Position numbers and translations under genes: made by a program. Under the pieces are notes generated by a model. That model did not search any database and was not told the DNA's origin. It saw only the letters and a list, made by a program, of their open reading frames with translations. A DNA stretch of 5,631 nt, taken from Polyangiaceae bacterium (GTDB lineage: Bacteria > Myxococcota > Polyangia > Polyangiales > Polyangiaceae). The stretch spans positions 1 through 5,631 of the forward strand of contig JAICTU010000549.1 of assembly GCA_025936205.1 (NCBI GenBank), in the 5' to 3' direction. Below are positions 1 through 5,086 of the stretch, piece after piece (position 1 is the first letter of the stretch; every line of letters starts with the position of its first letter).

Positions 1-2
1 CG

Positions 3-1121
3 AATGAGCCGGGATCTTGCAGTGGAGGCAGCAAAGCGGGCCAGGACTGCTACGCGCTGATCGACGAGGACTGCGGCGGGGGGCGTTGCGTGATGCCCGG
101 GCACTGGCAAGAGCGGCCGGATGAGTCGGCGCCCAGCCTCATCTCAGCCGGTCAGTATCTCGACCCCTCACGGCCCGAGCTCGGCACCAAGGTCGGCGGC
201 TATGCGCTCGAGACCCTGGTCGCGCTCGCGAACCGGCTACCGGCTGATCCTCATTTCAACTTGCCCGCGGACTACGACGAGGACTACGTGCGCGCCTTCG
301 CGCAATATTTGAAAGACCATTTGGCTCCGGGCCTACGCGCGAGCATCGAATACTCAAACGAGGTCTGGAACTGGGGCTTTCCTCAAGCCAACTACGCGCA
401 GGCGCAGGCAGACCGCTTGTGGCCAGGGGCGGATACGGGCTGGGTGCAGTACCTCGCGGGCCGCAGCGCGGCCGCTTGCTCCATCATGAAGGACGTCTTC
501 AAGGGGCAAGAGGGACGCATCCGCTGCCTGATCTCGCCGCAGACGGGCTGGCGGGACCTCGCCGAGACGGTGCTCGATTGCCCGCTGTGGGCGGCCGATC
601 ATGGCAAGGTCGCCTGCTCGAGCGAGATGGACGCGATCAACATCACGGGCTACTTCTCAGGCTGCCTGCCTTCGCACCCCGAAGTCATCAAAGGCTGGCT
701 CGCCAGGGGCAAGAGCTCGGCGCTGAGCCAGGGCTTCCAGCAGCTCGAGCAGGGCGGGCTGATCGACGATTGCACGGGCGACGACGAGGATAACCTCGAC
801 TATACCATCGACGGCTATCGCTACTTCTCCGCTCTCGCCAGCCAGCACGGGCTCGGCCTCTACGTGTACGAGAGCGGCACGCACTTCAACTACGAAGGCG
901 ACGACGACGACGTGAACGACTTCTTCGTGTCGATGACGCGGGACGAACGCATGCATGACCTGTACACGAAGAATTTCAGCGGCTTCCGCGCACAGAACGG
1001 CGACATCTTGAACGTGTGGGGCTGGGTCGCGCCGGACGATATGTGGGCGAACGCCGATTCGGTGCGCGATCGCCAGCACCCGAAATACCGGGCGATCACC
1101 GATTTCGTCACGGGCCGCTAG
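3..1121 (+). CDS. Clan GH-A-like glycoside hydrolase / 'cellulose-binding protein' family, 5'-truncated by window edge
   Basis: The frame is open from base 3, so 372 C-terminal residues are visible. A GTG at 90 and an ATG at 93 are internal, because the first half of the barrel must lie upstream. The segment around EYSNEVWNWGFPQANYA (codons about 333-383) matches the family often annotated 'cellulose-binding protein'. The Asn-Glu pair there (Glu codon 360-362) looks like the acid/base of a clan GH-A TIM barrel, and LYVYESGTHF (Glu codon 870-872) looks like the strand-7 nucleophile. ALANRLPADPHFNLP is also typical of the family. This suggests a secreted retaining enzyme or sugar-binding protein acting on plant or microbial polysaccharide; the substrate is unknown. 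The N-terminal visible stretch has four Cys in about 24 residues. Two acidic patches (about 768-812 and 897-920) could bind Ca2+. The stop at 1119-1121 overlaps the end of the convergent rsmG. Family fairly sure, activity inferred. Confidence 0.8.
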   Translation, partial: NEPGSCSGGSKAGQDCYALIDEDCGGGRCVMPGHWQERPDESAPSLISAGQYLDPSRPELGTKVGGYALETLVALANRLPADPHFNLPADYDEDYVRAFAQYLKDHLAPGLRASIEYSNEVWNWGFPQANYAQAQADRLWPGADTGWVQYLAGRSAAACSIMKDVFKGQEGRIRCLISPQTGWRDLAETVLDCPLWAADHGKVACSSEMDAINITGYFSGCLPSHPEVIKGWLARGKSSALSQGFQQLEQGGLIDDCTGDDEDNLDYTIDGYRYFSALASQHGLGLYVYESGTHFNYEGDDDDVNDFFVSMTRDERMHDLYTKNFSGFRAQNGDILNVWGWVAPDDMWANADSVRDRQHPKYRAITDFVTGR

Positions 1122-1791
1122 CCGCCGTCCGAGCAAAGCACACGGCACGGCGGCTGACTCCCGTGAGCGGCCAGCGGTAATCCACCGTTTCGGCGGGCTG
1201 CCAGCCGGCGAGGCTCGGAACCGCGCCCCGCGCCAGGAGCACCCAGACATTCCGCCGTGCCAGGCGCGCTCCCTCGGCGAGCCAAATCTCGGGCGCAAAC
1301 GTCGCCCTGGATACGGCCACGTCCGCGCTGGCCTCGGGCAGCGCGTCCGAGCGACACTCGCGCACGCCCGATCGCAGCGCGAGCGTTCCCTGCGCCGTGC
1401 GCAGAAACGCGACCCGCTTGCCACGCGGCTCCACCAGCGTGAGCCCGATCCCGGGATGGAGCAGCTCGAGCACGAGACCCGGAGCACCGGCGCCGCTGCC
1501 GACGTCGACCCAGCTCTGCTGCCTCTGCACCGCGCGGGCCGCCAGCACGAAGGCGTCGCTCAGGTAGAGATCGACCAGCTCGGCCGCGTCGCGCGCCCCG
1601 GTCAGATCGATGCGCTGGTTCCAGACCACGACCAGATCCAGCAAGCGCTGGAGCCGCTCCAGGCTCGCGCGTTGCCGGGCCGGCTCAGACCAGAGCTGCC
1701 CGGGCTCGATGCCCTGCCCCGCGAGCTCGGCGAGCGCCCGCTGAAACAGGGGCTGCCAAGCAGCACCGAGCGGTTGAAGTGTTCCGCGCAT
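1108..1791 (-). CDS. rsmG: RsmG (GidB), 16S rRNA (guanine527-N7)-methyltransferase
   Basis: Class I SAM-dependent methyltransferase that, in characterised members, makes m7G527 in the 530 loop of 16S rRNA. From the ATG at 1791 it has 227 residues, close to the usual 205-240. An N-terminal helical part carries VVVWNQRIDLTGARD, matching the family WN-xx-NLT region. The SAM-binding motif WVDVGSGAGAPGLVL is followed by LTLVEPRGKRVAFLR, a very typical RsmG pair, and later by AVSRATFAPEIWL, the family SRA block. The frame extends upstream to a TTG at 1860, but those 23 extra residues do not look like RsmG and would abut the next gene's ATG, so I prefer 1791. A GTG at 1794 is a close alternative. 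No clear Shine-Dalgarno sequence precedes it. It does not stand next to mnmG (gidA), its frequent partner near oriC. It is divergent from the YciO-type gene and convergent with the hydrolase, overlapping it by 14 bp. Confidence 0.93.
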   Translation of the reverse strand: MRGTLQPLGAAWQPLFQRALAELAGQGIEPGQLWSEPARQRASLERLQRLLDLVVVWNQRIDLTGARDAAELVDLYLSDAFVLAARAVQRQQSWVDVGSGAGAPGLVLELLHPGIGLTLVEPRGKRVAFLRTAQGTLALRSGVRECRSDALPEASADVAVSRATFAPEIWLAEGARLARRNVWVLLARGAVPSLAGWQPAETVDYRWPLTGVSRRAVCFARTAASGP

Positions 1792-1808
1792 CACGCACCG
1801 GCCAAGGA

Positions 1809-1837
1809 AAAATAGAGCATCTCGCGCGACCGCGCAA
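1809..1837 (-). promoter_or_regulatory. Candidate sigma-70-type promoter for rsmG
   Basis: Read on the minus strand, TTGCGC (1837-1832) and TATTTT (1814-1809) are separated by exactly 17 bases. The match to consensus is moderate: 3 of 6 at -35 and 4 of 6 at -10. The predicted start near 1802 leaves only about 11 untranslated bases before the ATG at 1791, which fits the lack of a Shine-Dalgarno sequence. A 5-bp dyad (GCGCG-ac-CGCGC, 1824-1835) lies in the spacer. It could be an operator or just GC-rich chance. Confidence 0.3.
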
Positions 1838-1859
1838 AACGTAGTAGCTGGCGGGCCCA

Positions 1860-2471
1860 ATGGTCATCGAGATCAACCCCAACTCCCCGGAGCCTCGAAA
1901 AATCCGCCGGGCAGTCGACGCATTGCGCGCGGGCGAGGTCATCGCCTACCCCACCGACACCTGCTACGGCCTGGGCTGCGATCTGTTCAACAAGAAAGCC
2001 ATTGATCGTCTGTACATGATCAAGGGCATGCCCAAGTCTCACCCGCTCTCGTTCGTGTGCCGGGATATCGCGAGCATGGCGAAGTACACCATGCTGCACA
2101 ACTACGAGTACGGCGTCGTGAAGGACTTCCTGCCCGGCCCTTACTGTTTCATCCTGAACGCGACGCGCGAGGTGCCGCGCAGCGTGCAGACCGCGCGCAG
2201 GCACGTCGGCATTCGCGTGCCGAACCACGCCGTGGCCCTCGCACTCGTGGAAGAGCTGGGGGGTCCCATCATCAGCAGCACCGCGGCGCGCACCGGCGCC
2301 GATCCGCACGTGGATCCTCGCGAGATCGACGTAGATTTCCCCGGCCTCGCGCTGGTGCTCGATGGCGGAGCAGGTGGCACGGCTCCCACCAGCATCATCG
2401 ATTTGACAGGGGAGACCCCCCACGTCGTGCGCGAGGGCGCCGGGGACGTCACCCCATTCCGGGACCTCTGA
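1860..2471 (+). CDS. yciO: YciO-type YrdC/Sua5/TsaC-family protein (annotated L-threonylcarbamoyladenylate synthase-like)
   Basis: A 203-residue single-domain protein of the YrdC fold. True family members (TsaC/Sua5) make threonylcarbamoyl-AMP from Thr, bicarbonate and ATP for the t6A37 tRNA modification. Features in order: the INPNSPEPRKIRRAV start, VIAYPTDTCYGLGC (about 27-40), IKGMPKSHPLSFVCRD (54-69), PGPYCFILNATREVPR (92-107), HVGIRVPNHAVALALVEELG (115-134), IISSTAARTG (137-146), and the tail TSIIDLTGETPHVVREGAGDV (177-197). From recall, E. coli YciO has nearly the same order, tail and length (about 206 aa). The TsaC/Sua5 K-x-R motif reads KGM here (55-57), and the STSAN-type S-x-N site reads SSTAAR. 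It is therefore closer to YciO, whose role is less clear, and should not be called TsaC without proof. The ATG at 1860 aligns with the family start; its ribosome site is weak. It probably forms an operon with pyrE. Confidence 0.87.
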   Translation: MVIEINPNSPEPRKIRRAVDALRAGEVIAYPTDTCYGLGCDLFNKKAIDRLYMIKGMPKSHPLSFVCRDIASMAKYTMLHNYEYGVVKDFLPGPYCFILNATREVPRSVQTARRHVGIRVPNHAVALALVEELGGPIISSTAARTGADPHVDPREIDVDFPGLALVLDGGAGGTAPTSIIDLTGETPHVVREGAGDVTPFRDL

Positions 2472-2482
2472 CAGAGTTTTTT
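2466..2482 (+). terminator. Candidate small attenuator: short stem over the yciO stop codon followed by six T
   Basis: CTCTG (2466-2470) and CAGAG (2472-2476) are perfect inverted repeats around one base, realistically a 4-bp CTCT/AGAG stem with a GAC loop. TTTTTT (2477-2482) follows immediately. The yciO stop codon (TGA, 2469-2471) lies inside the structure, so a ribosome finishing yciO would melt it. The T-run and position resemble an intrinsic terminator, but the stem is too short to be convincing by itself. Confidence 0.3.
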
Positions 2483-2484
2483 GG

Positions 2485-2506
2485 GAGCGGGCGCCCCAAC
2501 CCGCTC
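2485..2506 (+). promoter_or_regulatory. Hairpin in the pyrE leader, next to the ribosome binding site
   Basis: GAGCGGG (2485-2491) pairs perfectly with CCCGCTC (2500-2506) across an 8-base loop. The stem ends three bases before the AAGGA of pyrE. An overlapping alternative, TTGGG (2481-2485) with CCCAA (2495-2499), cannot form at the same time. The T-run is on the 5' side, so this is not an ordinary terminator for plus-strand transcription. It may influence pyrE translation or anti-termination. Confidence 0.4.
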
Positions 2507-2509
2507 AGA

Positions 2510-2514
2510 AAGGA
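2510..2514 (+). promoter_or_regulatory. Ribosome binding site of pyrE
   Basis: AAGGA ends 7 bases before the GTG at 2522. It is the clearest Shine-Dalgarno sequence seen at any start in the window, and it fixes the GTG as the pyrE start although the frame stays open far upstream (to about 2057). Confidence 0.75.
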
Positions 2515-2521
2515 ATCCAGC

Positions 2522-3196
2522 GTGACGATCGACCAGCGCTTCGATACCGACGCCTTCGTGCGCTTTCTGCTCGACTCGGGGGCGCTGCGCTTCGGCAGCT
2601 TCACCGCCAAGAGCGGCCGCCAAACTCCCTACTTCCTCGACGCCGGGCGCTTCAACCGCGGCAGCCTCGTGGGGACGCTGGGCGAGTTTTACGCGGCGCG
2701 GCTGCTCGAGGCCCTCGGAGGCGAGTTCGACGTGCTGTTTGGCCCTGCTTACAAGGGCATTCCCCTCGCGGTGGCCACGGCCATGGCGCTGGCGCGCCGC
2801 GGCAAGGACGTAGGCTTCTGCTTCAATCGCAAGGAAGCCAAAGATCATGGCGAGGGCGGCGTGCTCGTGGGGCATCGGCTCGCCGCGGGCGAGCGCGTCG
2901 TGATCATCGAAGACGTGACGACTGCAGGCACTTCGATTCGCGAGACCGTGCCGCTCCTGCGCAGCGCCGCGCCGGTGAACCTGGTCGCGCTGATCGTCTC
3001 CGTCGATCGCCAGGAACGCGGTCAGGGCTCCGCCAGCGCCTTCCGCGAGCTCGCCGACGAGTTCGGCTTCCAGACGCTATCCATCGCCAGCATCGACGAG
3101 ATCGTCGCGCATCTGCGCGGCCGCCCCGGCTCACCCATCACTCCCGAGATCGACGCCGCGATCCGCGAATACCGGCAAAAATACGGCGCCAGCTGA
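2522..3196 (+). CDS. pyrE: Orotate phosphoribosyltransferase PyrE
   Basis: Cytosolic enzyme of de novo pyrimidine synthesis: orotate + PRPP gives orotidine 5'-phosphate + PPi, normally as a homodimer. It has 224 residues, close to the 210-230 usual for the class. Visible marks in order: FGSFTAKSGRQTPYFLD (about 24-40), the region that contacts orotate/PRPP; FGPAYKGIPLA (73-83); the mobile catalytic loop FCFNRKEAKDHGEGG (99-113) with its Lys/His residues; and the PRPP-binding signature VVIIEDVTTAGTSIRE (127-141). All key residues are present, and the loop closely resembles the E. coli-type enzyme. The GTG start is set by an AAGGA 7 bases upstream. It lies 50 bases after the YciO-type gene on the same strand, so co-transcription is likely, with the structured gap as a possible control point. 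The stop codon runs into a GAGC repeat. Confidence 0.96.
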   Translation: MTIDQRFDTDAFVRFLLDSGALRFGSFTAKSGRQTPYFLDAGRFNRGSLVGTLGEFYAARLLEALGGEFDVLFGPAYKGIPLAVATAMALARRGKDVGFCFNRKEAKDHGEGGVLVGHRLAAGERVVIIEDVTTAGTSIRETVPLLRSAAPVNLVALIVSVDRQERGQGSASAFRELADEFGFQTLSIASIDEIVAHLRGRPGSPITPEIDAAIREYRQKYGAS

Positions 3197-3222
3197 GCAA
3201 GCGAGCGGGCGAGCGAGCGAGC
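3195..3222 (+). repeat. GAGC tetranucleotide repeat after pyrE
   Basis: Seven tandem 4-base units: GAGC, AAGC, GAGC, GGGC, then GAGC three times. The first unit starts inside the pyrE TGA stop. Length change by slippage would fall downstream of the coding frame and leave PyrE intact. Confidence 0.8.
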
Positions 3223-3266
3223 CGGCGTCCGCAAACAAATGTGCTGGATTTCTGGCCATGTCGGAT

Positions 3267-3295
3267 CCGGCGCCGCTGCCTACGAGTGGCGCCGG
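3267..3295. terminator. Strong GC hairpin between convergent genes; possible bidirectional terminator without a T-run
   Basis: CCGGCGCC (3267-3274) and GGCGCCGG (3288-3295) are perfect 8-bp inverted repeats with a 13-base loop. It stands between the pyrE stop and the convergent esterase gene stop, where a terminator is expected. Neither side has a T-tract, so it could act only as an atypical terminator or as a 3'-end RNA stabiliser. Confidence 0.35.
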
Positions 3296-3307
3296 CCTGC
3301 GGCGCTC

Positions 3308-3355
3308 CGTTCCACACGGCCGTTCCACACGGCTCTGTTCCACGGCTGTTCCAGC
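3308..3355 (+). repeat. Degenerate 13-bp tandem repeat in the pyrE/esterase spacer
   Basis: The unit CGTTCCACACGGC occurs twice perfectly (3308-3320, 3321-3333). It is followed by the shortened copies CTGTTCCACGGC (3335-3346) and TGTTCCAGC (3347-3355). The decay along the array suggests an old minisatellite. The spacer 3197-3417 holds no convincing gene. Confidence 0.7.
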
Positions 3356-3417
3356 GCTGGCTTAGCGGAATGCGCCGCTGCCGCTGGCCATAATCCCAGA
3401 GCCCCTCCTGGAGCGCG

Positions 3418-4857
3418 TCAGGGCCCGGAGACGCGCGTGATGCTCACGTCGTCGATGCACAAGGTGAGCGGCAGTGCCGACGAAGCAGAGCCGGCAAACT
3501 GAAAGCCGAAGGCCATCGTTCCCGGCAGGTGATCGCTCAGCGTGAAGTGAGAGCGCCGGCGCTGCGGCTCCGGCGTGGCGACCAGGCTGTTCACCCAGTA
3601 TTCGTCCCAGGGTGAAGCGTCCAGACCCAGCTTGACGCGTACGTCGCTGACGGACGAGGTCCAAAGCCGATAGTCGATGACATACTCACCCTGCTCGATC
3701 GGCAGGCCCGTGTACTGCACCTGCGCGTCCCAAGGGTCTCGACCCTGGCTCTCCAGCGTCGCGCAGAGAGCGCCACGGTCGACGCGCGACGTGCCCTTGG
3801 CGCCGCCGCCGAAATCCACCTGCCAGGGCTCGCTGCCGGCGTCAAAGCTCTCGTTGCGGATCAAGCTCGTACCGGCGGCGCGCGGCACACGGCCGAGCGT
3901 GGCGAAGAAGCGGGCGATCTCGGAACTGGCAAACGATGGCCAGCCGTGGTTGGTGTTCTGGTAGGTGGGTTCGGCGTGCTCGCACCACTCGACGGGCAAG
4001 GACGGCTCGCACCCCGCATAAATCACGCAGCCCGGTGCGCCCACCGTGCTCGTCTGGCGGCTGCAGCCGTTGGCGGCGACGAAATGATCGCGCCCCTCGC
4101 GGCCGCGCGACACGGGCACCACGGCGTCATGCTGCCCGTGGATCAGCAGCATTGCGCTGCGCTCGGCGCACTCGGGCAGCACCAGTGCGCCCGCCACGGC
4201 CGCGACGCCGCGCAGGCGCGACCCGCGCTCGCAAGCGAGCAACTCGGAAAAGGCGGCTCCCGAGCTGTGCCCGAGCGCAAACACCTGCTCCGTGTCGATG
4301 CAATAGCGCCTGGTGAGCTGCGCGTACAGGGCGTCAAAGATGCGCAGGTTGTCGCTGGGCTGATCGAAGCCGGGGCCCACACTCTTCACGTAAGCGACGG
4401 CGTAGCGTGGCCCAAGCTCGTCCGCGAGGTGGCTGGCGTCGGTGTCGTGCATCGTCAGGTGGCTGCGCGTGCGCCCATGAAACGCGAAGACCAGCGGCAC
4501 CGGGCTCTTGCCGTCATACCCGTCGGGTAGCGTGAGCAGATAGGGAGTCTGCAGATCGCCTACCTGCACCACCTGAGCCCCGGCCGCAGCCGGCGCAGCG
4601 CCACAGCCGCTGCTCGGAGACGGCGGCTCGGCGCGGCCCGCGGCCACCGCTCGAGGTACTGCGCCGGCCGCCGCCGACGGCGTCTGCGACGGGCTGGCGC
4701 CGAGCGCCGCCGAACCCGAGCAACCGGCGAGCAGGGCTGCACCGAGCAGGCGACGGCGGATACGCGCCCGCGGCGGAGCACCTGTCGCCAGAGAACAAGA
4801 CGTCAGAGCAATGGGCGCGCACGAGCGCGACCGGTACGTGGGAAGGCTCGAGAACAC
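3418..4857 (-). CDS. Probable lipoprotein serine esterase (LpqC/CE1, feruloyl/acetylxylan esterase-like) with C-terminal CBM4/9-like module
   Basis: A 479-residue exported hydrolase. RIRRRLLGAALLAGC ends in a lipobox (LAGC, Cys46), so lipid anchoring is likely. An Ala/Pro/Ser linker follows (about 47-95). The alpha/beta-hydrolase domain (about 96-325) has the FHG oxyanion motif (127-128), GHSSG with nucleophile Ser198, GQHDAVVP with Asp244, and NHGWPSF with His304, a full catalytic triad of the PHB-depolymerase/feruloyl-esterase (LpqC) type. Six Cys between 265 and 292 and nearby may form disulfides. Residues about 331-479 (from RNESFDAGSEPWQVDF to LCIDDVSITRV) look like a CBM4/9 beta-sandwich, with Trp345, 376, 399, 417 and 421 as possible sugar contacts. 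This favours a carbohydrate-ester substrate over polyhydroxybutyrate. The GTG at 4857 is the only usual start after the in-frame stop at 4930-4932. It gives an unusually long 33-residue stretch before the signal core and has no clear ribosome site, so the start is uncertain. Confidence 0.82.
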   Translation of the reverse strand: MFSSLPTYRSRSCAPIALTSCSLATGAPPRARIRRRLLGAALLAGCSGSAALGASPSQTPSAAAGAVPRAVAAGRAEPPSPSSGCGAAPAAAGAQVVQVGDLQTPYLLTLPDGYDGKSPVPLVFAFHGRTRSHLTMHDTDASHLADELGPRYAVAYVKSVGPGFDQPSDNLRIFDALYAQLTRRYCIDTEQVFALGHSSGAAFSELLACERGSRLRGVAAVAGALVLPECAERSAMLLIHGQHDAVVPVSRGREGRDHFVAANGCSRQTSTVGAPGCVIYAGCEPSLPVEWCEHAEPTYQNTNHGWPSFASSEIARFFATLGRVPRAAGTSLIRNESFDAGSEPWQVDFGGGAKGTSRVDRGALCATLESQGRDPWDAQVQYTGLPIEQGEYVIDYRLWTSSVSDVRVKLGLDASPWDEYWVNSLVATPEPQRRRSHFTLSDHLPGTMAFGFQFAGSASSALPLTLCIDDVSITRVSGP

Positions 4858-4886
4858 GGCTGCTCGTTTACACGATGAGGCGGCGT

Positions 4887-4910
4887 CCTGTGCATCTCGA
4901 TCGGCACAGG
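4887..4910. promoter_or_regulatory. Dyad-symmetric element upstream of the esterase gene (operator-like)
   Basis: CCTGTGC (4887-4893) and GCACAGG (4904-4910) are perfect 7-bp inverted repeats separated by 10 bases, so the half-site centres are 17 bp apart, about one and a half to two helical turns. It lies 30-53 bases before the GTG of the minus-strand esterase gene, where an operator or leader hairpin would be expected. No convincing -35/-10 pair is visible nearby. Confidence 0.4.
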
Positions 4911-5027
4911 GGTCGCTCCAGGGCCCAGGTCAGGTGGCAGGGCTGCACGCCGAGCGGCGCCGGCCGCGTCCAAAGCGAGCCCGCGGGCGCGGGCGGGCAC
5001 ACCGTGGCACAACCGAGTCGATCATCA

Positions 5028-5047
5028 CGACATCGAAGATGATGTCG
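5028..5047 (-). terminator. Hairpin downstream of the DUF6263-like gene; weak terminator candidate
   Basis: CGACATC (5028-5034) and GATGTCG (5041-5047) pair perfectly over a 6-base loop, about 40 bases past the stop of the minus-strand gene that ends at 5087. There is no T-tract after it on the minus strand, so Rho-independent action is doubtful. The rest of 4858-5086 shows a GC-rich palindrome at 4979-4988 and no believable gene. Confidence 0.25.
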
Positions 5048-5086
5048 CGAGACCATTCCCGCCTGGGGCAGCGACCACGGGAGGGC

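Noticed and set aside
657..1487. Long minus-strand reading frame (276 codons) across the hydrolase end and rsmG
   Set aside because: It is very Arg/Ser/Ala-rich, spans two well-supported genes in another frame, and has no recognisable motif; long shadow frames are expected in such GC-rich DNA.
1791..2423. Minus-strand frame (210 codons) opposite yciO, with a readable His/Val-rich product
   Set aside because: It mirrors the codon pattern of yciO and shows no domain; yciO itself matches a conserved family throughout.
2057..2521. Upstream extension of the pyrE frame
   Set aside because: The frame is open but runs out of frame through yciO with Arg-rich nonsense; the GTG at 2522 has a good ribosome site and the family N-terminus.
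2141..2875. Minus-strand frame (244 codons) opposite yciO and pyrE
   Set aside because: It is antisense to two clear enzymes, with low-complexity Ala/Arg/Glu composition and no start signal or family resemblance.
3946..4530. Plus-strand frame (194 codons) inside the esterase gene
   Set aside because: It is antisense to the catalytic core carrying the GHSSG and Asp motifs; the product looks like shadow translation.
5001..5020. TGGCAC on the plus strand as part of a sigma-54 promoter
   Set aside because: The required GC element (TTGC) is absent at the right distance and no plus-strand gene follows.
4803..5056. Small minus-strand frames (62-69 codons) in the esterase leader
   Set aside because: They have Arg/Pro/Cys-rich composition, no ribosome site and no resemblance to known small proteins.
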